47,271 nucleotides of DNA from LC029 sp036676475 (GCA_036676475.1 JAKFCU010000079.1:1-47271); one strand, 5' to 3'. Counted from the stretch's first letter, positions 32,054 to 40,939 are shown. The notes: generated from the letters alone by a model not told the origin. A program made the numbers and translations.

Positions 32054-33252
32054 TTTATAATTGTAGGGGTTAACCCGAGAATACCTAAGACTATGATGAA
32101 ACTGGAAAGCAATAAGGTTGTCCATAGCCATGATGGTATAGTCAGGTTAAGCCAATGTAAAAGACCGGCAAAAAAAAGAAGGAAAATCATGAAAATCGTA
32201 CCGCCGACAAAAAGGAAGGAAGAAGTGGAAAGTAGAGGAATATTCCTGTATGCTTTTCCATTTTTCTTGATCAGCACATAAATCAGAAAGCTGCTTATCG
32301 CTCCAAGAAGGGTGAGATGAAGGTACCCGATAATAATCTGCCGATTGTCATAAATCATAGAAGCCATGGTAGGCCAAGCACCAATCAGCTCTAAACAGGA
32401 TTTGATTCCCAGACTGGCAAAAAACAAAAGCAGGAACAGCTTTGCCCAGTTTTCTTTTTCTACTCTTAATAAGGGTTTGAACACTAACAGTAGGAAGAGT
32501 GAAATACCTGCAAATTGAAGAACGGCACCGATGATTCCAATCGATTCCCAAAAACCAGTAAGATCAAACCACATCACAGAAGTTACATAAGTTGGTATGA
32601 CACTTAAGAATAGAAACAGATGTTGTCTTTTCGCTAAGCTTAGCGAGTAGGAGGATGAAGATTGCTCCATTAATAAATAGGCCAGCCCGATCGCGATAAA
32701 GGTGAACCAACCATTGTATTGGAGATGAAGATATAAATAGATAAATAAATTAAAAATTTCATGTTGCTGATTTCCGAGCATTCCGCTTGTGGCTAATCCC
32801 CATGGACCAACGGACGAAAGTACATTGAAAAACACACCCGCGTGAAAAGAGCGTTTCACAATAGCAGGTAAGTGATTTCGTTGATTGGTAAAATAGAGAT
32901 AAGCAAAATAATAGGAAAGAAAAATATGTATAGTAGAAAAAAGGATAGAAAACATTCCATAACCTTGTAGGCTAAAGGAGATGAGCATACCCATGACGGA
33001 AACATGTAAAAGAATAAATAGTACGTTTAGTTTTTTACTCCCCCAAATGGCAGGCGGCATCGTCAGCTTGATCAGAATCCCGGCTAGTATGAAGAACACC
33101 CAACCGAGAAAGGCAACATGGGAATGGGCATGAATAAGATACATAAACTGTAGTTTGGGGAGGATGGGAGTTACCATCTTCCAACGAAGAATGATTCCAA
33201 TTATTGAAATCAAGATGAAATAAAAGAACCCTGAAATGATCCACTTTTTCAT
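32044..33252 (-). CDS. Polytopic membrane protein, heme-copper-oxidase-I-like
   Basis: A 402-residue protein with about 12 hydrophobic segments. A conserved-looking MYLIHAHSHVAFLGW (about 38-52) and HLQYNGWFTFIAIGL (about 175-189) place histidines within membrane helices, and HLTLLGAISSFLIYVL near 310 adds another. The layout resembles subunit-I-like or NnrS-like haem proteins, but the full oxidase ligand set is not evident, so function is uncertain. The ribosome binding site is weak (AGGTGAAGAG). Confidence 0.6.
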   Translation of the reverse strand: MKKWIISGFFYFILISIIGIILRWKMVTPILPKLQFMYLIHAHSHVAFLGWVFFILAGILIKLTMPPAIWGSKKLNVLFILLHVSVMGMLISFSLQGYGMFSILFSTIHIFLSYYFAYLYFTNQRNHLPAIVKRSFHAGVFFNVLSSVGPWGLATSGMLGNQQHEIFNLFIYLYLHLQYNGWFTFIAIGLAYLLMEQSSSSYSLSLAKRQHLFLFLSVIPTYVTSVMWFDLTGFWESIGIIGAVLQFAGISLFLLLVFKPLLRVEKENWAKLFLLLFFASLGIKSCLELIGAWPTMASMIYDNRQIIIGYLHLTLLGAISSFLIYVLIKKNGKAYRNIPLLSTSSFLFVGGTIFMIFLLFFAGLLHWLNLTIPSWLWTTLLLSSFIIVLGILGLTPTIIKQK

Positions 33253-33380
33253 GATCTGAACTCTTCACCTAGTTTCTTTGAGCATTTACACATCGATTGG
33301 ATTGCGAATGTTTTTTACAATAGATAAAATACATGAAGGAAGTCATTTGGTCAACTCAAAAGAAAGGGAGGCCACCTTTT

Positions 33381-33953
33381 GTGGATATAAGTATTGGAGA
33401 AATACAGCAATGGATCTTAGCTTATCAAGATATGGGCGTAACTGTTGCTTTTATTCTTCCTATAGTGGAGGCCTTTTTCCCTATTCTTCCGCTCATTGCA
33501 ATTGTTACAGGAAATGCTGCAGCCTTTGGATTATGGCAAGGATTTATATTTACCTGGCTAGGAGCTTGTACGGGATCTATCCTAACCTTTTGGCTGGTTC
33601 GAAAATTCGGTGGAAATGGGATGAAACGTCTTCACGACAAATATAAGCCTATAGCGAAAACTTCGCATTGGCTAGAGGAACATGGATTCTCCGTCTTATT
33701 TCTGCTCAGATGTTTTCCATTTTCTCCTTCAAGTTTTATTAATATTCTTGCCGGGCTATCTTCTATCCCTTTTCATACTTATTTTTGGGCAACTGTCATG
33801 GGAAAAGCCATCATGATTTTCATATTATCCTATATTGGTGCTGATTTTTTCGAGTTATGGGCCCAACCCTGGAAACTCCTCTTGGCAGCCGTGCTTATTC
33901 TTTCTCTCTGGCTTGCCGGGAAAAAAGTAGAAAAGAGTTATTTAAAATCTTGA
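33381..33953 (+). CDS. DedA/VTT-family membrane protein
   Basis: A 190-residue membrane protein of the TVP38/DedA (VTT) superfamily. It begins MDISIGEIQQWILAY and has VEAFFPILPLIAIVTGNAAA, TFWLVRKFGG, the conserved FLLRCFPFSPSSFINILAGL (about 111-130) and a last helix near the C-terminus. The family is linked to lipid carrier recycling. I chose GTG 33381, with GGGAGG nine bases upstream; the ATG at 33333 has no site. Confidence 0.8.
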   Translation: MDISIGEIQQWILAYQDMGVTVAFILPIVEAFFPILPLIAIVTGNAAAFGLWQGFIFTWLGACTGSILTFWLVRKFGGNGMKRLHDKYKPIAKTSHWLEEHGFSVLFLLRCFPFSPSSFINILAGLSSIPFHTYFWATVMGKAIMIFILSYIGADFFELWAQPWKLLLAAVLILSLWLAGKKVEKSYLKS

Positions 33954-33960
33954 TAATAGA

Positions 33961-33989
33961 TTGACAAAAAGTGAAGATCAAAATATAAT
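33961..33989 (+). promoter_or_regulatory. metI promoter
   Basis: A perfect sigma-A-type promoter: TTGACA (33961-33966), 17-base spacer, TATAAT (33984-33989). It starts a few bases after the DedA-family stop and drives the SAM riboswitch leader. Confidence 0.92.
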
Positions 33990-34030
33990 TTCTATTAATT
34001 CAGTATAAGTATTATAAAGTGAATATGTTA

Positions 34031-34154
34031 TTCTTATCCAGAGTAGGTGGAGGGACTGGCCCGATGAAACCCGGCAACCGGCTACATGCGTTAATTCGCT
34101 GTAAGTACGGTGCTAACTCCTGCAAAATGAAGAATCATTTTGAAAGATAAGGCA
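34031..34154 (+). ncRNA. SAM-I (S-box) riboswitch
   Basis: Hallmarks of the S-box aptamer are present: P1 CTTATC (34033-34038) with GATAAG (34146-34151), GAGGGACTGGCCCGATGAAA and CCCGGCAACCG, and GGTGCTAACTCCTGC. It senses S-adenosylmethionine and terminates metI-metC transcription when SAM is plentiful. The expression-platform terminator follows at 34180-34206. Confidence 0.97.
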
Positions 34155-34179
34155 TCATGCTGTCTATTTGTATGAATCC

Positions 34180-34206
34180 GCCCCTTTCTCAATGAAAGGG
34201 GCTTTA
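34180..34206 (+). terminator. S-box terminator
   Basis: GCCCCTTTC pairs with GAAAGGGGC around TCAAT, then TTTATG. It is the off-state hairpin of the SAM riboswitch. Confidence 0.88.
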
Positions 34207-34247
34207 TGTGTATTCAGAAATGGTGGAGGAAGAGGGAGGGTCTCAAG

Positions 34248-35372
34248 ATGGAGTTAGAGACAAGATTAGTGCAAATTGGAAATCGGAAGGAAAAAACAAC
34301 AGGAGCGATTAGCTATCCCATCACGTTTTCTACAGCCTTTTTGCATCCTGAACTTGGGCAAAGTACAGGATTTGATTATATAAGGACTAAGAATCCTACC
34401 CGTGCCGTATTGGAGGAGGCCATTGCTGACATTGAAGAAGGAGATCAAGGGTTTGCTTTTAGTTCAGGGATGGCTGCGATCCATGTCCTGCTGGGATTGT
34501 TTAAACCTGGTGATCATATCATTGCTTCCCTCGATTTATATGGTGGAACCTATCGACTGTTTGAACAAGTATGGAAGCCTTTTGGACTAAATTTTACCTA
34601 TGCAGATATAAGGAACGGTGATGACCTGAATGCCAGTATTCTTCCTGAAACGGCAGCAGTATTCATCGAGACTCCTTCTAATCCGATGATGATAACAGCG
34701 GAAATTGCTTCGATTGCAAAGGAGGCTCAGAAAAATGGGTTGCTCACGATTGTGGACAATACCTTCTTATCCCCCTTTTATCAGAAGCCAATTCCTCTCG
34801 GGGCAGATATTGTGGTGCACAGTGCAACCAAATATTTGGCTGGGCATAACGATGTGTTAGCCGGGCTGGTAGTCTCTAAAGGCAAATCATTATCAGAAAG
34901 AATCGCTTTTTTTCATAATTCTGGCGGGGCCGTTCTTTCCCCAATGGATAGCTGGCTGTTAGTCAGGGGAATGAAGACATTGTCACTTCGAATGGAAAAG
35001 CATACTGAAAATGCAAGAAGGATGGTTTCCTTCTTGAAGGAGCATCCGTTGGTAGATGATGTACTTTATGCAGGAAAGGGTGGAATGGTTTCCTTCCGAG
35101 TAAAAGATGCAGAGCTTGTGGCTCCCCTGCTCAAAAATCTGAAACTCATATCCTTTGCTGAGAGCTTAGGCGGAGTGGAGAGTCTTCTTACCTATCCAGC
35201 GGTTCAAACTCATGCCGATATCCCTCTTGAAGTACGTCTTAAGGTAGGGGTCTGCGATCGATTGCTTCGTTTTTCCGTAGGAATTGAGAATTCAGGGGAT
35301 CTGCAGGCTGATTTAGATCAAGCGCTACTAGCTGCACAAATAGAATGTAGAAATGGAGAGAAAAGGAAATGA
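34248..35372 (+). CDS. metI: Cystathionine gamma-synthase/O-acetylhomoserine thiolyase
   Basis: A 374-residue PLP enzyme of methionine biosynthesis. The family core is visible: YIRTKNPTRAVLEEAIADIE, AFSSGMAAIHVLLGLFKPGD, ETPSNPMM, VDNTFLSPFYQKPIPLGAD and the PLP lysine in VVHSATKYLAGHNDVLAG (about 188-205). ATG 34248 follows GGGAGGG by seven bases. It overlaps metC by four bases and both depend on the S-box leader, as in B. subtilis metIC. Confidence 0.93.
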   Translation: MELETRLVQIGNRKEKTTGAISYPITFSTAFLHPELGQSTGFDYIRTKNPTRAVLEEAIADIEEGDQGFAFSSGMAAIHVLLGLFKPGDHIIASLDLYGGTYRLFEQVWKPFGLNFTYADIRNGDDLNASILPETAAVFIETPSNPMMITAEIASIAKEAQKNGLLTIVDNTFLSPFYQKPIPLGADIVVHSATKYLAGHNDVLAGLVVSKGKSLSERIAFFHNSGGAVLSPMDSWLLVRGMKTLSLRMEKHTENARRMVSFLKEHPLVDDVLYAGKGGMVSFRVKDAELVAPLLKNLKLISFAESLGGVESLLTYPAVQTHADIPLEVRLKVGVCDRLLRFSVGIENSGDLQADLDQALLAAQIECRNGEKRK

Positions 35373-36535
35373 ACATTGAATTTGGGACCCAATTAATTCA
35401 TAACAAGCATAAGGTGGATCCTCAAACAGGGGCTTCTTCTACGCCTGTTTACTTAGCTTCTACCTTTCATCAATATGATGTAGATGCACCAGGTGCTTAT
35501 GACTACGCCCGCTCTGGAAATCCAACACGCCATGCATTGGAAGAAACGATTGCTGAATTAGAGGAGGGAGTAGCTGGCTTTGCTTTTTCTTCTGGTATGG
35601 CAGCTATTTCTACTGTGTTCCTGTTGTTTTCATCCGGAGATCATCTGATTGTAAGCGAAGATGTATACGGTGGAACCTTTCGAGTCTTGTCCCAAGTTCT
35701 TTCCCGTATGGGGATTCAAACTACCTTTGTCGATACGACCGATGTTGAGAAGGTGAAAGAGGCCATTACTCCTCAAACAAAGGGCGTTTATATTGAGACT
35801 CCCTCTAATCCTTTATTGAAGGTGACAGATCTGAATGAAATCTGTTCTTGGGCTAAGGAGAAAGGGTTGATCTCCATTGTGGACAATACCTTCCTTACTC
35901 CTTTTTATCAAAAGCCATTAACGCTTGGGGCAGATGTTGTTGTGCATAGTGCAACGAAATTTATTTCCGGTCATTCCGACGTGGTTGCAGGATTAGTGGT
36001 AGTTAAAGATTTTGATTTAGCTAAGCAAATCAGTTTCTTGCAGAACGCCTTTGGAGCGATTCTTGGGGTGCAAGACAGCTGGTTAGTCCTAAGAGGACTA
36101 AAAACACTGAAGGTTAGAATGGAAGCTTCTACCCAAAGTGCCGAGAAAATTGCCATTTGGCTGACACGTCACCCTGATGTAAAAAAGGTTTACTATACTG
36201 GGCTGCTTACTCATCCCGGTCATGAAATTCAAGAATGTCAAGCTACGGGACATGGAGCCGTACTGGCATTCGATGTTGGAAATGGCTCTATAGCTCGTAA
36301 AATTATGCAAAATGTGAAGCTTCCGATCGTAGCGGTCAGCTTGGGTTCGGTGGAATCCATCCTATCCTATCCATGTAAAATGTCTCATGCCTCGATGCCG
36401 CAAGAAGAAAGAGAGCAAAGAGGAATAACAGATGGATTGTTGCGTTTGTCCGTCGGCTTAGAAGATGTGGATGACCTGATTGCAGATCTTCAGCAGGCTT
36501 TAATCCAAAGAGCAGTACCTGTGGAATCGATCTAG
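35369..36535 (+). CDS. metC: Cystathionine beta-lyase
   Basis: A 388-residue PLP enzyme cleaving cystathionine to homocysteine. Motifs mirror metI: YDYARSGNPTRHALEETIAE, AFSSGMAAISTV, VDNTFLTPFYQKPLTLGAD and VVHSATKFISGHSDVVAG with the PLP lysine. It starts inside the metI stop (ATGA), with AAAAGGAA upstream. The two genes are diverged paralogues in tandem. Confidence 0.93.
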   Translation: MNIEFGTQLIHNKHKVDPQTGASSTPVYLASTFHQYDVDAPGAYDYARSGNPTRHALEETIAELEEGVAGFAFSSGMAAISTVFLLFSSGDHLIVSEDVYGGTFRVLSQVLSRMGIQTTFVDTTDVEKVKEAITPQTKGVYIETPSNPLLKVTDLNEICSWAKEKGLISIVDNTFLTPFYQKPLTLGADVVVHSATKFISGHSDVVAGLVVVKDFDLAKQISFLQNAFGAILGVQDSWLVLRGLKTLKVRMEASTQSAEKIAIWLTRHPDVKKVYYTGLLTHPGHEIQECQATGHGAVLAFDVGNGSIARKIMQNVKLPIVAVSLGSVESILSYPCKMSHASMPQEEREQRGITDGLLRLSVGLEDVDDLIADLQQALIQRAVPVESI

Positions 36536-36541
36536 GCAATC

Positions 36542-36570
36542 TTGCTTTTTGAACCCCATTGGGATAGAAT
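36542..36570 (+). promoter_or_regulatory. trpS promoter
   Basis: TTGCTT (36542-36547), 17-base spacer, TAGAAT (36565-36570), beginning just after the metC stop. It stands about 20 bases before the T-box leader. Confidence 0.7.
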
Positions 36571-36589
36571 GAAAAACATCAATAATATA

Positions 36590-36834
36590 AGGCTTTGATG
36601 AAGAGAAGTAGACATAGATATCTGTTAAAGAGAGCCAGTGGGCGGTGGAAACTGGTACAGGGTCATGCTCGAATGGACTTCTGAGCCCCAAACCGAAACG
36701 ATGGAGTAGGCTTTGGCGAATTGTCTTCACGTTAACGAAGACACTTAAGATATCGGATAGGATAATCCCATCCGATAAAAAGGGTGGCACCACGGTCCCT
36801 CGTCCCTTACGGATGAGGGGCCTTTTTCTGTTTT
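36590..36834 (+). ncRNA. T-box leader of trpS
   Basis: The antiterminator T-box sequence AGGGTGGCACCACGG (from 36781) and the following terminator (CCTCGTCCC...GGATGAGGGG, T-rich tail) are clear. In stem I the specifier loop context CGAATGGACTTCTGAG places UGG (36674-36676), the tryptophan codon. Uncharged tRNA-Trp therefore should turn on trpS. Confidence 0.95.
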
Positions 36835-36838
36835 TTTA

Positions 36839-36880
36839 TACTTATCGGAAAGTATTATACGCATATGCTGCGCAAGTAGC
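36839..36880 (+). repeat. 51-nt repeat copy in the trpS leader, 3'-truncated
   Basis: It opens TACTTATCGGAAAG and keeps the second hairpin as GCTGC-GCAA-GTAGC, where a G-U pair preserves the stem and the loop is of GNRA type. The final TTTCTTA is missing. It lies between the T-box terminator and the trpS ribosome binding site, so it is in the read-through mRNA. Confidence 0.88.
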
Positions 36881-36901
36881 AACCAGAAAGGAGTTTTAAC
36901 A

Positions 36902-37906
36902 TTGACAACGAAAAGAATTTTCTCAGGCATTCAACCAAGCGGTTTGCTTACTCTTGGAAATTATATCGGGGCATTGAAACAATTTGTGGAACTACAGCAA
37001 GAAGGGGATTGTATTTTTTGTGTGGTTGATTTGCATGCGTTAACGGTGCCCCAGGACCCAGCGGCACTTCGCCGTAATGTAAGATCTCTCGCTGCCTTAT
37101 TTTTAGCCGTCGGTATTGATCCTAGCCAATCGACTTTAATTGTTCAATCACATGTGAAAGAGCATGCCGAGTTAGGTTGGTTGATGCAATGTACGGCTTA
37201 CATGGGAGAATTAGAACGAATGACGCAATTTAAAGACAAATCAGCAGGTAAAGAAGCAGGGGTGAATTCTTCACTATTTACTTATCCTGCCTTAATGGCT
37301 GCTGACATTTTGCTGTATGATGCTTCCCACGTTCCTGTTGGAGAGGACCAAAAGCAACATCTGGAACTGACGCGTGATCTTGCCCAACGGTTCAATTATC
37401 GCTTTGGAGAAACGTTTGTCATACCTGAGCCGATGATTCCAAAGGTAGGCGGAAGGATCATGTCATTGGATGATCCGAGCAAGAAAATGAGCAAAAGCAA
37501 TCCAAGTGAAGGCAGCTATATTGCTCTTCTCGATGATCCTTCCAAGATCGTCAAAAAGCTTAAAAGAGCAGTTACCGATTCGGAGAATGAGATACGTTAT
37601 GATATCAAAAACAAACCGGCAGTAAGCAATTTACTTACTATTTATTCGCTCGTTACGAATCAATCCATTGAGGAATTAGAATCGCGATATAGCGGAGTTG
37701 GATACGGCGCCTTTAAAAGTGAATTAGCTGATGCCGTCGTTGCGCTGTTAGAGCCCATCCAATTGAAATACCGGGAGTTAATTGAAACCGATGAATTAGA
37801 TCGGATTTTGCTTCAAGGTGCGGAAAAAGCATCGGCTTTAGCATCTAAAAAGATGATCCAAGTGAAAGAAAGAATGGGACTTATTCCTAAAGAACTTCTT
37901 AAGTGA
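36902..37906 (+). CDS. trpS: Tryptophanyl-tRNA synthetase
   Basis: A 334-residue class I synthetase. The HIGH-like motif is in IQPSGLLTLGNYIGALK (about 9-25) and the KMSKS motif in PSKKMSKSNPSEG near 195. VGEDQKQHLELTRDLAQRFN marks the active-site region. The start is TTG 36902, with AAAGGAG eight bases upstream; no ATG is suitably placed. It is controlled by the upstream T-box. Confidence 0.96.
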   Translation: MTTKRIFSGIQPSGLLTLGNYIGALKQFVELQQEGDCIFCVVDLHALTVPQDPAALRRNVRSLAALFLAVGIDPSQSTLIVQSHVKEHAELGWLMQCTAYMGELERMTQFKDKSAGKEAGVNSSLFTYPALMAADILLYDASHVPVGEDQKQHLELTRDLAQRFNYRFGETFVIPEPMIPKVGGRIMSLDDPSKKMSKSNPSEGSYIALLDDPSKIVKKLKRAVTDSENEIRYDIKNKPAVSNLLTIYSLVTNQSIEELESRYSGVGYGAFKSELADAVVALLEPIQLKYRELIETDELDRILLQGAEKASALASKKMIQVKERMGLIPKELLK

Positions 37907-37922
37907 TAGAGGAATTTGCTTC

Positions 37923-38816
37923 ATGAGACGCACGATTTCTGTTTCTCTATCCCGAGAACGATCGCCATGGAAAACCATTTTAAAATGGTGGGAGGGATTC
38001 ATTGATCGTCCCCTGCGACCGGATACGTTGATCCATAACCGCTATCTCATCTTGAAAATCCTCGGGATGGGGAGCTATGGGATCACTTATTTGTGTGAGG
38101 ATCAAACGGATGGCATCGAATGTGTTTTAAAACAAGTAAAACCAAGCAAACGTAAAGGAAATAAAGGGTACCCTATTTACCAAAGGGAAACGAAAATCTT
38201 GAGAACGCTAAATCATCCATCTATACCTAAGCTGTATCACGCATTTGAAGATCGGGGGCAGCTCTTTTTTACCATGGAGTATGTGGAAGGTGCAACTTTG
38301 GAGGAGTATATTTTTGATCAGGAAGGGTCTTTTACAGAAGAAGAATCCCTTTGTTTCCTGAAGGATGTATTGGATATTATTTGTTATATCCATGACCAGG
38401 GCCTTGTTCACCGCGATGTACGTATACCCAATGTTATCAAGGGAAAGGATCGGCTATATCTAATCGATTTTGGACTAGCCCGTTATCTTGGAGAATCTCC
38501 AACCAGTATGGCCGAAAGTCTAGGGGAGTACCCTTTGGAGAAACAATTAAAACGGGAAGTTGAATTTAAGAGTGATTTTTATGCGATGGGGCATTTTTTA
38601 CTGTTTTTACTCTATTCTACCTTTGATTCTAAGGAAAAACCTCCAGGAACATGGGAAGAAGAGCTCGATATGAGTCAAGGAACCCGTGTATTGATCAAAA
38701 GGTTGTTACAAATTGATTCTCCTTACGAGAATGATGGTGAATTGCGAAAGGATTTAGAATCCGCGATTCAGCACATAAGGAAGGAGAGCTTGGGTCACAC
38801 TATGGGTACTTTTTAA
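37923..38816 (+). CDS. YbdM-like Hanks-type protein kinase
   Basis: A 297-residue cytosolic kinase domain protein without membrane or PASTA segments. The Gly loop GMGSYG is at 48-53, the ATP lysine at K70 (CVLKQVK), the catalytic loop HRDVRIPN at 163-170, the metal motif DFGLARY at 182-188, and YAMGHFLLFLLYS follows. In the catalytic loop, Arg stands where most Ser/Thr kinases have Lys (HRDLKPxN). It begins 17 bases after trpS and may be cotranscribed with it. Substrate unknown. Confidence 0.82.
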   Translation: MRRTISVSLSRERSPWKTILKWWEGFIDRPLRPDTLIHNRYLILKILGMGSYGITYLCEDQTDGIECVLKQVKPSKRKGNKGYPIYQRETKILRTLNHPSIPKLYHAFEDRGQLFFTMEYVEGATLEEYIFDQEGSFTEEESLCFLKDVLDIICYIHDQGLVHRDVRIPNVIKGKDRLYLIDFGLARYLGESPTSMAESLGEYPLEKQLKREVEFKSDFYAMGHFLLFLLYSTFDSKEKPPGTWEEELDMSQGTRVLIKRLLQIDSPYENDGELRKDLESAIQHIRKESLGHTMGTF

Positions 38817-38831
38817 AAAGAGGTGATGAAT

Positions 38832-39164
38832 ATGGGCAAGCAACGTCCGGAATCAGAACAACCGAACCCGCATCAGATTCATTCCCCTTCTTATGAGGAG
38901 ACCCCTAAGAATGTAGTTGACCCCTTTGTCAATGAATTTGGAGTCGTGATTGGGGACAGCTTTTATGATTCTCCCAACTCTCCCCTGAATAATTGGAATA
39001 CGAATGTAGATCCGGCCATTATGGCGGGGGATCAATGGGTTCACCCCACCAACGATATTGGCTGCAATTCTTCAGAAAACGAGGAAATATTTGAAGAAGG
39101 AATTCCTCCTCAAGGTGTTCCATTTATGCATCCGGATAAAGATGTTAGCTACGGAAGGGATTAA
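38832..39164 (+). CDS. Hypothetical protein, probable DUF3905
   Basis: A 110-residue acidic protein rich in Pro, Asn and Ser. Conserved-looking core: VDPFVNEFGVVIGDSFYDSP, NSPLNNWNTNVDPAIMAGDQ, WVHPTNDIG and PFMHPDKDVSYGRD. This resembles DUF3905, an uncharacterised Bacillales family; the assignment is from memory. ATG 38832 has GAGGTGAT upstream; a GTG at 38823 overlaps that site. It is six bases or so after the kinase stop, thus likely in one operon. Confidence 0.72.
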   Translation: MGKQRPESEQPNPHQIHSPSYEETPKNVVDPFVNEFGVVIGDSFYDSPNSPLNNWNTNVDPAIMAGDQWVHPTNDIGCNSSENEEIFEEGIPPQGVPFMHPDKDVSYGRD

Positions 39165-39187
39165 CCAATAGGCTGGCTTTTCTCGTG

Positions 39188-39234
39188 TTTCCCCTCTTAA
39201 CATTTACGCTTCACCTTAATGTTAAGAGGGGAAA
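39188..39234. repeat. Palindrome related to 26041-26125; possible terminator
   Basis: TTTCCCCTCTTAACATT pairs perfectly over 17 bases with the sequence at 39218-39234, around a 13-base loop containing CACCTT, followed by TTTTC. The CCCCTCTT-ACAT arm start and CACCTT also occur in the palindrome at 26041-26125. It lies after the DUF3905-like gene and could end its transcript. Confidence 0.85.
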
Positions 39235-39298
39235 TTTTTCTAATGAATGTTACTACTCATCTACGAGGTTATTCAATAAAGGATGTGGAAGAAAGAAT

Positions 39299-39469
39299 AT
39301 GAAAGAGCTTTTTCTTTCTTTACTAGCTGGTATCATCGTCGGTGCCATATTCAAGCTGTTTAAGCTACCGATTCCGGCTCCCCCTGTTTTTTCTGCTGTA
39401 GTCGGAGTATTTGGGGTTTACTTTGGAGGAAAGGTTATGGAGATCGTATTCAAGTTGATGGGGAAATAG
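39299..39469 (+). CDS. XapX domain small membrane protein
   Basis: A 56-residue protein: MKELFLSLLAGIIVGAIFKL, then FKLPIPAPPVFSAVVGVFGV and YFGGK. The hydrophobic-PIPAPP-hydrophobic pattern is that of XapX domain proteins, two short membrane helices with unknown function. ATG 39299 follows a weak GGAAGAAAG. A terminator and three repeats follow. Confidence 0.85.
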   Translation: MKELFLSLLAGIIVGAIFKLFKLPIPAPPVFSAVVGVFGVYFGGKVMEIVFKLMGK

Positions 39470-39481
39470 TTAGCATATGCG

Positions 39482-39516
39482 AAGACCGGGAACCATAGGG
39501 CTCTTTGGTCTTTTTT
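39482..39516 (+). terminator. Terminator after XapX gene
   Basis: AAGACC (39482-39487) pairs with GGTCTT (39507-39512), with an inner GGGAACC-type stem, then T's. The repeat array starts at 39518. Confidence 0.8.
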
Positions 39517-39517
39517 A

Positions 39518-39670
39518 TACTTATCGGTCAAGTATTATACACATAAGGCTACGCCAGTAGCTTTCTTATACTTATCGGTCAAGTATTATATGTATAAGGC
39601 TACGCCAGTAGCTTTCTTATACTTATTGGTCAAGTATTATACGCATAAGGCTACGCCAGTAGCTTTCTTA
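39518..39670 (+). repeat. 51-nt repeat family, three tandem units
   Basis: Units at 39518-39568, 39569-39619 and 39620-39670, with exactly the same 51-base period and only a few base differences. The second hairpin GCTAC-GCCA-GTAGC is identical in all three. The array lies between the XapX terminator and the methyltransferase gene. Confidence 0.97.
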
Positions 39671-39781
39671 ACAATATATTAGATTACCTTTCCAGTATAT
39701 CGGTATTCATATAGTTTGGAAACCGTATGTACAAATAGTATAATGTGGAGGAACATGCCATCATTGGATAGGAGAGACCTT

Positions 39782-40939
39782 ATGTCAAGTAATAATATAG
39801 TCGAACTCATCGCTACCTCAACGTTCGGATTAGAATCTATCGTGGCTGATGAAGTTCGAGAGCTTGGATATACAGATGCAACTGTAGAAAATGGAAAGGT
39901 GACCTTTCAGGCCGATATCAGTGCCATTCCGCGAACAAATCTATGGTTAAGAACAGCGGATCGAGTCCGCTTGAAAATAGGAGAATTTGAAGCGCGTACC
40001 TTTGATGAACTATTTGAAAAAACCAAGGCTTTGCCGTGGTCAGCGTGGTTACCGGAGAATGCGGAGTTCCCTGTGGATGGGAAGTCTGTCAAATCGACTT
40101 TGTTCAGTGTTTCCGATTGCCAGGCTATTGTCAAAAAAGCGATTGTGGAGCATATGAAGGGAAAGTATAAGAAGGATTGGTTCGAAGAGAATGGACCCTT
40201 ATATCGCATAGAAGTCGCTCTGTTAAAGGATGTTGCCACTTTGACGATCGATACGAGTGGAACTGCCTTGCACAAAAGAGGATACCGAACATGGATCGGA
40301 GGCGCTCCGTTAAAAGAAACGATGGCAGCTGCCTTGATCCGTCTGTCGAAATGGAATCCGAATACCGTTTTAGTCGATCCTTTCTGTGGATCTGGAACGA
40401 TTCCGATTGAGGCTGCTTTAATCGGGCAAAATATTGCCCCGGGAATGAACCGCGAGTTTGCTTCTGAATTTTGGCCTTCCATTTCTAAAGATATTTGGCG
40501 CGATGCCCGAAAAGAAACGCATGATCTCGCAAAGTATGATCAGCCTCTTGAGATAATAGGTACAGATATTGACGATGAAATGTTGCTCGTGGCTCGGAGA
40601 AATGCGGAAGAAGCGATGGTGAATGAGTATATCCATTTTCAACGAATGGACTTTTCCCAATTGAGATCGAAGAAAAAATACGGGAAAATCATATGCAATC
40701 CGCCTTATGGGGAGCGGTTGGGTGAACAAAATGAAGTGGAGAGAATGTACCGTGAGATGGGGAAAGTTTATCAAGCATTGGATACTTGGTCCTACTATAT
40801 CTTAACCTCTCATGAAGGCTTTGAAGAGTTATTTGGGAAGAAGGCCAGCAAAAAAAGAAAGTTATATAACGGTAACATCAAGGTAGATTATTATCAATAC
40901 TTTGGTCCTAGACCACCACAACTTAAGAGAGAAGAATAA
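39782..40939 (+). CDS. THUMP-domain class I RNA methyltransferase (RlmL/YpsC-like)
   Basis: A 385-residue enzyme. The N-terminal THUMP region (residues 1-155) is followed by a Rossmann methyltransferase domain: the SAM motif VLVDPFCGSGTIPIEAALIG (about 199-218), IGTDIDDEMLLVARRNAEEA, and the catalytic NPPYGER motif (about 307-313) typical of N2-guanine or N6-adenine methylation in rRNA. B. subtilis YpsC is the closest type I recall. ATG 39782 follows GGAGAG by five bases; an ATG at 39716 is rejected. Confidence 0.87.
   Translation: MSSNNIVELIATSTFGLESIVADEVRELGYTDATVENGKVTFQADISAIPRTNLWLRTADRVRLKIGEFEARTFDELFEKTKALPWSAWLPENAEFPVDGKSVKSTLFSVSDCQAIVKKAIVEHMKGKYKKDWFEENGPLYRIEVALLKDVATLTIDTSGTALHKRGYRTWIGGAPLKETMAAALIRLSKWNPNTVLVDPFCGSGTIPIEAALIGQNIAPGMNREFASEFWPSISKDIWRDARKETHDLAKYDQPLEIIGTDIDDEMLLVARRNAEEAMVNEYIHFQRMDFSQLRSKKKYGKIICNPPYGERLGEQNEVERMYREMGKVYQALDTWSYYILTSHEGFEELFGKKASKKRKLYNGNIKVDYYQYFGPRPPQLKREE

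Noticed and set aside
39907..40482. 191-codon minus-strand frame
   Set aside because: It is a shadow of the methyltransferase gene on the other strand, without a start signal.
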